Shown piece by piece: positions 57,902-64,000 of a stretch of 64,000 nucleotides of DNA (positions are counted from its first letter, which is position 1; every line of letters starts with the position of its first letter). The position numbers were made by a program, and so were the translations under genes. Under the pieces are notes generated by a model that was not told the DNA's origin, ran no database searches, and worked only from the letters and a program-made list of their open reading frames with translations. The stretch comes from Allokutzneria oryzae (GTDB lineage Bacteria; Actinomycetota; Actinomycetes; Mycobacteriales; Pseudonocardiaceae), in contig NZ_JBHLZU010000014.1 of assembly GCF_042429765.1 (NCBI RefSeq), positions 186,001-250,000 of the forward strand, in the 5' to 3' direction.

Positions 57902-58357
57902 CTAAGCCAGGAACGCCTCCAGGTTGGCGATCACGAAGCGGTGGTCGTCAACCTGGGGCAGGCCGGACACCGCCACGGTGCCGATCACGCCGACCCCGGT
58001 CACCGCCACCGGGAACGCGCCGCCGTGCGCCGCGTAGCGGTCCGGGTCCAGCCGGAAGGTCTCCTCGAACGTGCTTCCCTTGCTGCGCGCCAGTTCCCCG
58101 ACGTAGAGGGAGCTGTGCGCGAACCGGTCGACCACCCGGCACTTGCGGTCCAGCCACGCGTCGTTGTCCGCGCTCGTGCCGTCCAGCGCCGCGTGGAACA
58201 GCCGTTGTCCGTTGCGGCGCAAGGAGATCGCGACGGGCAGCTGTTCGGCCCGCGCGGCCTCGGCCAGTCGCACGCCGAGCGCCCACGCGATGTCGTTGTC
58301 GAAGGCCGCGAACCGCAGCCGCGCCTCCTGCTCCAGCAGTTCGTCCACTGTGTACAC
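57902..58357 (-). CDS. UPF0303 / heme-degrading-domain-like protein
   Basis: 151 residues of the UPF0303 group (GlcG/HbpS-type fold): VDELLEQEARLRFAAFDNDI, ALGVRLAEAARAEQLPVAIS, then RKCRVVDRFAHSSLYVG and the glycine-rich AAHGGAFPVAVTGVGVIGTVAVSGL end. Members are annotated as heme-degrading-domain proteins but their function is not firm. GTG 58357 starts 2 bp after the oxidoreductase stop, so it is co-translated with it. Confidence 0.8.
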   Translation of the reverse strand: MYTVDELLEQEARLRFAAFDNDIAWALGVRLAEAARAEQLPVAISLRRNGQRLFHAALDGTSADNDAWLDRKCRVVDRFAHSSLYVGELARSKGSTFEETFRLDPDRYAAHGGAFPVAVTGVGVIGTVAVSGLPQVDDHRFVIANLEAFLA

Positions 58358-58359
58358 GG

Positions 58360-59415
58360 CTACGCCTCCAGCTCCACGACACGGCCGCATCCCGCCGAGA
58401 GCCGGGCCGCCTCGATGACCTCCAGTGCGGTGATCGCGTCCACCGGCGAGACCGGAACCGGGGCCCCGTTCCGGATCGCGGCGACCATGCCCCGGTAGAA
58501 GTCCTGGTAGGCACCGGCTTCCGTCTCGACCGTGCGGGTCTCGCCTTCGATGCCGAGGGTTCCCCACCGGTTCTGCGGCTCCCGCCCCCACGACGGGGAG
58601 CCCGGCCGCAGACCGGACTTCAGCGCGTCCTCCTGACCGTCGAGGCCGTGCTTGGTGTAGGCGGCGCGATCACCGAGCACCCGGAACCGGTGCCCGCGCT
58701 GCGCGGCCAGCGAGCTCGACCACAGGTGCGAGGTGACACCGCCGACGTGGCGCAGCGCCACGAAGAAGTCGTCGTCGACCTCGACTCCGGGACGCTGCCG
58801 GGAGACCTCGGCGTAGACGGAGCGCACCGGCCCGAACAGGTGCAGGGACTGGTCGACGAGGTGCGCGCCGAGGTCGAAGAGCACGCCGCCCGCCTCCTCG
58901 GCCCCCGCCCGCTCACGCCAGCCCTGCTTCGGTTCCGGCACCCAGCGGTCGAAGCGCGACTCGAAGCGGAGCACACGGCCGAGCGAGCCGTCGGCGACCA
59001 GCTTGGCGACCGTGCGGAAATCACCGTCCCACCTGCGGTTCTGGAACACCGACAGCGGCACGCCTCGCTCGGCCGCGAGCGCTGCCAGCTCGCGGGCCTG
59101 CGCCGACGACGGCGCGAAGGGCTTGTCGACGACGACCGGGATGCCGCGCTCCAGCGCCGTGGCCGCGAGGGACACGTGGGTCCGGTTCGGCGTCGCCACC
59201 ACGACGAGGTCGTGGTCATCGGAGGCGAAGAGCTGGTCGGCGGTGTCGAGCACGGCCGTCGCGGGGTGGTCGCGGCGCAGCCGCTCACGCTTGGCGGGGT
59301 CGGCGGTGACGACGGAAGCGAGGCTCAGACCCGGGGTGGCGGCGATCAGCGGCGCGTGGAAGACAGCGCCCGCGATGCCGTAGCCGAGCAGCCCGACGCG
59401 GATCTCGGAGTGCAC
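58360..59415 (-). CDS. Gfo/Idh/MocA-family oxidoreductase
   Basis: 351 residues. NAD(P) motif GLLGYGIAGAVFHAPLI at the N-terminus, the DKPFAPSS motif (EKP equivalent) near 100, and the C-terminal domain signature GGVLFDLGAHLVDQSLHLFG with the catalytic-type His/Asp. Oxidises or reduces a sugar or polyol. Start GTG 59415. Transcribed away from a ROK regulator, with which it shares a 58-bp promoter holding an AT-rich repeat, so it is probably sugar-inducible. Confidence 0.88.
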   Translation of the reverse strand: MHSEIRVGLLGYGIAGAVFHAPLIAATPGLSLASVVTADPAKRERLRRDHPATAVLDTADQLFASDDHDLVVVATPNRTHVSLAATALERGIPVVVDKPFAPSSAQARELAALAAERGVPLSVFQNRRWDGDFRTVAKLVADGSLGRVLRFESRFDRWVPEPKQGWRERAGAEEAGGVLFDLGAHLVDQSLHLFGPVRSVYAEVSRQRPGVEVDDDFFVALRHVGGVTSHLWSSSLAAQRGHRFRVLGDRAAYTKHGLDGQEDALKSGLRPGSPSWGREPQNRWGTLGIEGETRTVETEAGAYQDFYRGMVAAIRNGAPVPVSPVDAITALEVIEAARLSAGCGRVVELEA

Positions 59416-59422
59416 GGCACAA

Positions 59423-59445
59423 TTAAACAACAGAGTTGGTTTAAA
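59423..59445. promoter_or_regulatory. candidate ROK operator
   Basis: TTAAACAAC and GTTGGTTTAA form an imperfect inverted repeat in the 58-bp gap between the divergent oxidoreductase and ROK regulator genes. It resembles the AT-rich TTAAA-type sites of NagC/XylR-like regulators. Confidence 0.5.
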
Positions 59446-59473
59446 GTTGGAACCACTGGCTAGGATGTGATCA

Positions 59474-60655
59474 ATGTCCTCCTCCCCCGCCTCCGGCGTG
59501 AACCTCGACGCCGTAAGGGACCACAACACCGCCCTGGTCCTCGCGCTGGTCCGGCGCAGTGGAGAGCTGAGCAGGGTCGAGGTCGCCGAGCGCGTCGGGC
59601 TCACCGGCCAGGCGATCTCGAAGATCATCTCCAGGCTGCTCGCGGACGGCCTGGTGCGCGAGGCTCGCCGCGAGGTGCACGGCAGGGGCAAGCCGAGGAC
59701 GATGCTGCGGCTGGTCGGCCCGGCCAGGCACGCGCTCGGCGCGCACATCGACCGCGACGAGCTGCGGCTGGTGCTGGTCGACCTGACCGGCGAGATCGTC
59801 GACCGCCGCGTCCGGGCCTACGACAGCACGCCGCTGCGACCGGAGACCGCGGTCGCGATGCTGGCCGGGATGGTGGCGGAGCTGGTGGCCGAGCGAGCCC
59901 CGGCCGAGGTGACCGGCCTGGGCATCGGCCTGCCGGGGCCGCTGGACCACGCCACCGGCACGGTGCTCGGCGCGACCCACCTGCCTGGCTGGGACGAGGT
60001 GCCGCTCGCCGAGCTGGCCGCCAAGAGCACGGGCCTGCCGGTGCTGGTGGACAAGGACACCAACGCGGCGATCCTCGCGGAGAACTGGGACCGGGGCGAC
60101 ACCCTCAACGACGCCGCGCTGGTCTACGTGGGCACGGGCATCGGCGCCGGCCTGGTCCTCGGTGGCCGCGTCCACCGGGGCGCCCGCACCAACGCCGGCG
60201 AGTTCGGCCACACCACGTTGCGGGTGGACGGGCCGCTGTGCGCGTGCGGTCGCCGCGGCTGCGTGGAGGCGCTGTGCGGCCCGGCCACCGTCGGCGTTGC
60301 CCGTTCACTGGACGAGGCGGTCGTGTGGACGCCGGAGGCGGGAGCGCGCTTCACCGAGATCTGCGCCGCGGCGCGGGCCGGTGACGCCGACGCCACGCGG
60401 GAGCTGTCGTCGGCGGCCCGGCTGCTCGGTGTCGCGGCGGCGGACCTGGTGGCGTTGCTGGACATCGACGTGGTGCTGCTCGGCGGGCGGGCGCTGCGGG
60501 ACTGCTCGGAGATCTACCTCGCCGAGGTCGCCCGCGCGCTGCACGAGCAGGAGGGCGAGTCGGTGCACGTCGCGCTCGCGGACCTCGACCCCGACCAGGT
60601 GGCGGCGGGCGCTGCCCGGCTGGTGCTGGCCCGCACCCACTACGCCACCCAGTGA
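59474..60655 (+). CDS. ROK-family transcriptional regulator / sugar kinase-like
   Basis: 393 residues. N-terminal winged helix (SRVEVAERVGLTGQAISKII) followed by a ROK kinase-like domain: GLPGPLDHATGTV, DKDTNAAILAE, YVGTGIGAGLVLGGRVHRGA, and the zinc motif CACGRRGCVEAL. NagC/XylR-type repressor responding to a sugar. Likely controls the divergent Gfo/Idh/MocA gene and itself through the site at 59423-59445. Its 3' end overlaps the convergent phosphotransferase by 16 bp. Confidence 0.9.
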   Translation: MSSSPASGVNLDAVRDHNTALVLALVRRSGELSRVEVAERVGLTGQAISKIISRLLADGLVREARREVHGRGKPRTMLRLVGPARHALGAHIDRDELRLVLVDLTGEIVDRRVRAYDSTPLRPETAVAMLAGMVAELVAERAPAEVTGLGIGLPGPLDHATGTVLGATHLPGWDEVPLAELAAKSTGLPVLVDKDTNAAILAENWDRGDTLNDAALVYVGTGIGAGLVLGGRVHRGARTNAGEFGHTTLRVDGPLCACGRRGCVEALCGPATVGVARSLDEAVVWTPEAGARFTEICAAARAGDADATRELSSAARLLGVAAADLVALLDIDVVLLGGRALRDCSEIYLAEVARALHEQEGESVHVALADLDPDQVAAGAARLVLARTHYATQ

Positions 60656-61347
60656 CGGTGGCGGGCGACCCACTCGTGGGCCTCCCGCACGGACTCCACC
60701 GCTCCGGCGGCACGCAGCCGCGACATCGCCGGATCGCCCGCATCGGCTCCCGCTTCGATCCCGCGCGCGCAGCGGTCCTGCCACCACAGCACGGTGTCGA
60801 CCACGTGCGCCCGGTCGGCCAGGCCGTAGGCGTCGCAGATCGCCCGGAACCGCCGCGCCGTCTCCGGCGGGTCGGTCACGCCGGGGCCGAGGTCCAGGTA
60901 CTGCCAGCACACGTGCGCCACGTCGTGGACACGAGCGCCGGGCGCGGCGAGATCCCAGTCCAGGAACGCGATCGGCAGCGACTCGCGGTACACCGTGTTC
61001 TTGGGCGCCAAGTCGTTGTGGCACAACACTTCCTGGTCGCCTGCCAGCGGTGTCCCCGCCGTCAGGTCGTGAAACTCGCGCACGAGCCGGGCGACCGCCT
61101 CCAGGCTCTCGACCGAGTCCACGCCGTCCCGGGACCGCCAGGCGATGTGGCCCTCCACGAACGTCAGGATCTCGCGCCCCTTGTCGTCCACACCGAGAAA
61201 CCGCGGAGCGCCGGTCCAGCCGTGCCGCTCGAAGTGACCGAGCACCTGGTGGACGAAGGCCGCGTGCGGCCCGGTGGCCCGCCGCACGGTGTCCCCGACG
61301 CGGACGGGACCGGTGATGGAGCCGCCTTGCAAGGGAAGTTCTGTCAC
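60640..61347 (-). CDS. aminoglycoside phosphotransferase-family kinase
   Basis: 235 residues, APH/choline kinase fold. The catalytic loop is CHNDLAPKN (HxDxxxxN) and the metal motif LDWDLAAPG; the N-lobe is short, with ILTFVEGHIAW as the hinge. Phosphorylates a small hydroxylated compound; the true substrate is open, and antibiotic resistance is not implied. GTG 61347 is the start that fits the family length. Last gene of the leftward run that begins with the M20 peptidase, after a 145-bp gap. Confidence 0.82.
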   Translation of the reverse strand: MTELPLQGGSITGPVRVGDTVRRATGPHAAFVHQVLGHFERHGWTGAPRFLGVDDKGREILTFVEGHIAWRSRDGVDSVESLEAVARLVREFHDLTAGTPLAGDQEVLCHNDLAPKNTVYRESLPIAFLDWDLAAPGARVHDVAHVCWQYLDLGPGVTDPPETARRFRAICDAYGLADRAHVVDTVLWWQDRCARGIEAGADAGDPAMSRLRAAGAVESVREAHEWVARHRHWVA

Positions 61348-61492
61348 CTGCCCAGTCTCCCGCTGCCCGAACCGGTGGCCTTGGAGCTGGTCCACCGGTT
61401 GATCAGCGTGCAGCCCGTCCAGGGTGTGCACCACGTCTTCGTGTTCGTCGGCGAGGGCGGCCCGGCCCGCTTCCTCTTCAGCGGCGGTCGCC

Positions 61493-62617
61493 TCATGCCG
61501 GGTACCAGTGGGTGGAGGTGGTGAGGGAGGCGAGAACGGCGACGTCGGGCGTGACGCCGAGCCCCGGGCCGGTGGGGACCCGGACGTGGCCGTCGGCGAG
61601 CACGAACGGGGCGGTGACGTCCTGGGTGTAGTAGCGGTCCGACGCCGACGTGTCGCCGGGGAGGACGAAGCCGGGCAGAGCCGCCAGTGCGATGTTCGCC
61701 GCTCGCCCCAGGCCCGTCTCCAGCATGCCGCCGCACCACACGGGCAGTCCGTTCGCCGCACAGACGTCGTGGACGCGGCGGGCTTCCAGGTAGCCGCCGA
61801 CGCGGCCCGGCTTGATGTTGACGATCCGGCAGGCACCGAGCGCGATCGCGTCCGCCGCGGCCTTCGCCGAGGTGATCGACTCGTCCAGGCAGATCGGCGT
61901 GCGCAGCCGCCCCGCCAGCTCGGCGTGGTCGCGCAGGTCGTCCTCGGCCAGCGGCTGCTCGATCAGCAGGAGGTCGAAGGCGTCCAGCCGCGCCAGGTGT
62001 GCGGCGTCGGCCAGGGTGTAGGCGGCGTTGGCGTCGACCTGGAGCAGCACGTCGTCCCCGAAGCGTTCGCGGACCGCGCGGACCGGTGCCACGTCCCAGC
62101 CGGGTTCGATCTTGAGCTTGACGCGCGCGTAGCCCTGCGCGAGGAACCCGTCCACCGTGTCGAGCAGCTCCGGGACGCTGTCGGCGATGCCCACCGACAC
62201 ACCGGCCGGGACCGTCTCGCGGACCGCGCCGAGGTGGGTCGCGAAGGAGGTGCCCGCCGCCCGGAGCTGCGCGTCGAGCACCGCCATCTCCACCGCGGCC
62301 TTGGCCATCGGGTGCCCCTTGAACCGGGCCATGGCATGGGATGCCCGCGAAGCATCCACTGTGGACAGCTCGCTCAGCGCGGGCAGCAGGAAGCGCCGGA
62401 TCACCTCGGCGGCTCCGTCGACGTGTTCGGCCGAGTACAGCGGCTCCGACATCGCCACGCACTCCCCCCAGCCCTCCGACTCCGAGGTGACCAGGCGCAG
62501 CAGCAGCACGTCCCGTTCGTGCTCGGTGCCGAAGGACGTCCGGAACGGGGCGCGCAGCGGCATCCTGATCCGCCGCAGCTCCACGCCGTCGAGTTTCACC
62601 CTGCCTTCGAGTTTCAC
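61493..62617 (-). CDS. N-succinylamino acid racemase / o-succinylbenzoate synthase (enolase superfamily)
   Basis: 374 residues. N-terminal capping domain with PFRTSFGTEHERDVLLLRL. In the barrel: KxK motif VKLKIEPG, metal Asp in LQVDANAAY, Glu in LIEQPL, metal Asp in CLDESI, and catalytic Lys in VNIKPGRVGG. This is the OSBS/NSAR subgroup. Next to a GNAT and an M20 gene the racemase role is favoured: epimerising N-succinyl-D-amino acids. GTG 62617 overlaps the GNAT stop (GTGA), with AGGGAGG upstream. Menaquinone MenC activity is the alternative. Confidence 0.87.
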   Translation of the reverse strand: MKLEGRVKLDGVELRRIRMPLRAPFRTSFGTEHERDVLLLRLVTSESEGWGECVAMSEPLYSAEHVDGAAEVIRRFLLPALSELSTVDASRASHAMARFKGHPMAKAAVEMAVLDAQLRAAGTSFATHLGAVRETVPAGVSVGIADSVPELLDTVDGFLAQGYARVKLKIEPGWDVAPVRAVRERFGDDVLLQVDANAAYTLADAAHLARLDAFDLLLIEQPLAEDDLRDHAELAGRLRTPICLDESITSAKAAADAIALGACRIVNIKPGRVGGYLEARRVHDVCAANGLPVWCGGMLETGLGRAANIALAALPGFVLPGDTSASDRYYTQDVTAPFVLADGHVRVPTGPGLGVTPDVAVLASLTTSTHWYPA

Positions 62618-63378
62618 GCTGCCTCCCTGGTCAGCACGTACGAGCCGTCCGAGGTCATCCCCGTGAAGGCGTAGCCTCCCGCGACCGCGAGCCCGACAGC
62701 GTCGCGCAGCGCGGAACGCCACCGAGCAGCGACATCAGAATGCTTGCGCCGCAATGCTTCTATGTCCTTGGGAACACGGATGGACAGTGCGGGCGAGGTG
62801 TCCCACCCTGGCGTGAAACGCGGCAGGGGCTCGCCGTCGAGCCCTTCGGTCAGCAGCGGGCGGGTCGGTCCGACGGCGCTCACCGGCGAAAGCGGTTCGG
62901 TCAGCGACCACTCCACCAGGAACCGGTCGCTGTCCCCTTCGGCCATGGGGCCGTAGAAGTTCGGCAGGTAGCGCACCGGCCTCGCGCCGAGCTTGACGAG
63001 GTTGAAGTACCCGTTTCGGCGCACCAGGGGATCGAAGGTCCAGTGGATCGCCTTGAGGCCACGGGAGATCGCCCAGTCCCACTGGTGCAGCTTGAGCGCG
63101 AGCCCCACTCCGCGACCCTGGTGCCCGGTACGCACGCCGGCGATGTGCGAGTGCAGGCCGCCGGCGCTGTCGAAGAACCCGACGGACGCGCCGATCAGCT
63201 CGGTCCCGTCGTAGGCGCCCGCGATGTAGTTCCCTGCGAGGCGCAGCGCGCACATCAGCTCGGCGGGGACCGGCGATGCCGCGATGTCGGTGGACCAGAT
63301 CTCGCCGAACAGCGCAGCGACCTGGTCGTACTCGGTGACTTCGGTCAGCTCGGCCACGCGGGGTTCCACCGCGCTCAC
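62614..63378 (-). CDS. GNAT-family N-acyl/succinyltransferase
   Basis: 254 residues. GNAT acetyl-CoA-site motif GVRTGHQGRGVGLALKLHQW near 80-100, then HWTFDPLVRRNGYFNLVKLGA, which is typical of the COG3375 group found beside NSAR genes. In Geobacillus-type loci this enzyme succinylates D-amino acids. GTG start overlaps the M20 stop, and its stop overlaps the racemase start (GTGA at both), so all three are made together. Confidence 0.85.
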   Translation of the reverse strand: MSAVEPRVAELTEVTEYDQVAALFGEIWSTDIAASPVPAELMCALRLAGNYIAGAYDGTELIGASVGFFDSAGGLHSHIAGVRTGHQGRGVGLALKLHQWDWAISRGLKAIHWTFDPLVRRNGYFNLVKLGARPVRYLPNFYGPMAEGDSDRFLVEWSLTEPLSPVSAVGPTRPLLTEGLDGEPLPRFTPGWDTSPALSIRVPKDIEALRRKHSDVAARWRSALRDAVGLAVAGGYAFTGMTSDGSYVLTREAA

Positions 63379-64000
63379 CGCTGCCGCGCTGACAGCAGCT
63401 CCGTGATCAGCGCCGCCAGCAGCTGACTTCGCTCGTGCATGGCCGAGACCAGGACGTGTTCGTGCTCCGCATGCGCTCCGCCACCAACCGCGCCGAGACC
63501 GTCCAATGTGGGCACTCCGAGTCCTGCCGTGAAGTTGCCATCAGAGGCGCCACCGACCTCGGCCGAAGCAAGTCCCGGAGAGATCTGTTGTGCCAGCGCG
63601 AACAACGACGCTGAGGCTGTGGTCTCCAGCGGAGGCCGGTTGATGCCGCCGTTCACCACGAGCGAGGCACCGGGAACCACTGGGCGCAGCGCGCGGATCG
63701 CCGCATCGACCCGGTTCTGTTCCACGGCGGTCCGGGCGCGGACGTCCACGGCCACCTCCGCCGAGGCCGCGACCGTGTTCGTGGTGGTTCCCGACCGCGC
63801 GACGGTCGGCGTGACCGTCGTGCTGCCGGAGGCGAGTCCGGTCAGCGCCAGGACCTGGTGGGCCAGCTCGATGGTGGCGTTGACGCCGCGATGGGGTTCA
63901 AGGCCCGCGTGCGCCGCGAGTCCGGTGATCTCCACGGAGTAGTTCGAGGTGCCCGCGCGGCCGGTCTTCAGCCCGCCGCCGTCGGCGCTGCCCTCCATCA
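63375..64000 (-). CDS. M20-family peptidase/desuccinylase, partial (N-terminus outside window)
   Basis: C-terminal 208 residues of a carboxypeptidase G2-like M20 enzyme. MEGSADGGGLKTGRAGTSNY leads into the dimerisation domain (AAHAGLEPHRGVNATIELAH with its His). The late metal-site region is DGNFTAGLGVPTLDGLGAVG followed by GGGAHAEHEH. The frame is open past 64000, so the start lies outside. With the coupled GNAT and racemase it probably removes succinyl from N-succinyl-L-amino acids (inference). Confidence 0.87.
   Translation of the reverse strand, partial: MEGSADGGGLKTGRAGTSNYSVEITGLAAHAGLEPHRGVNATIELAHQVLALTGLASGSTTVTPTVARSGTTTNTVAASAEVAVDVRARTAVEQNRVDAAIRALRPVVPGASLVVNGGINRPPLETTASASLFALAQQISPGLASAEVGGASDGNFTAGLGVPTLDGLGAVGGGAHAEHEHVLVSAMHERSQLLAALITELLSARQR

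Overview
The window is high-GC actinobacterial DNA with codon use and gene content typical of Pseudonocardiales (Actinosynnema/Saccharothrix/Lentzea/Amycolatopsis type). Signs of this are a DinB/DUF664 protein of the mycothiol-associated type, an orphan conservon-type DUF742 gene, an XRE / HExxH peptidase / MAB_1171c-like triad, an IdeR/DmdR iron box, many GTG starts and ATGA-coupled operons. Genus assignment is inference. No tRNA, rRNA, insertion sequence or CRISPR array was seen.

Region 1 (1-8.5 kb) is a small, odd polyketide locus. An acyl-CoA ligase (cut by the window edge) and a BioB/HydE/PylB-type radical SAM enzyme point left. A KS-AT-DH-ACP polyketide synthase, a free-standing TubC-docking/condensation-like protein lacking the catalytic His, and a SnoaL-like protein point right. 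Region 2 (8.5-13.7 kb) is a candidate immune locus: a 1.3 kaa TIR-NTPase-helical repeat protein, a small two-helix DUF4231/SLATT-like membrane protein translationally coupled to it, and a divergent stand-alone TIR protein. It is bordered by foldback DNA and G-rich tracts. Region 3 (13.7-22 kb) holds a VOC protein, a small secreted protein with a decayed paralogue, a six-gene sugar/polyol-type kinase operon, and a DinB protein. Region 4 (22-26.3 kb) holds an orphan DUF742 pair, a decayed secreted nuclease-like gene, and a hydroxycinnamate pair (CoA ligase plus hydratase-lyase) with a MarR regulator.

Region 5 (26.4-53.4 kb, all leftward) is the dominant feature, a nonribosomal peptide cluster that reads as one coupled operon: ArsR-type regulator, MbtH, SyrP-like dioxygenase, AsnO/VioC-like dioxygenase, NRPS 1 (A-T / C-A-T-E / C-A-T), NRPS 2 (C-A-T-E / C-A-T / C-A-T-E), a stand-alone penicillin-binding-protein-type thioesterase, and an MFS exporter. 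The line ends in an epimerase and has no built-in thioesterase. This fits a head-to-tail cyclic hexapeptide with alternating L and D residues, starting with Asn (possibly beta-hydroxylated) and released in trans as in the surugamide/desotamide/mannopeptimycin families.

Region 6 (53.4-64 kb) holds the XRE / metallopeptidase / membrane protein triad, an iron-siderophore binding lipoprotein behind an iron box, a membrane protein, a UPF0303 protein, a Gfo/Idh/MocA oxidoreductase with a divergent ROK regulator, a kinase-like phosphotransferase, and a GTGA-coupled three-gene set (M20 peptidase, GNAT, N-succinylamino acid racemase/OSBS). That set matches the known D-to-L amino acid conversion route.

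At the DNA level, a 62-64 bp palindromic element with the same 21-bp arms and a 20-nt loop occurs twice, about 48 kb apart. The 11-mer TCCAC(A/T)GTGGA is also strikingly frequent. Shared regulation between the polyketide and peptide loci is not shown by the sequence.
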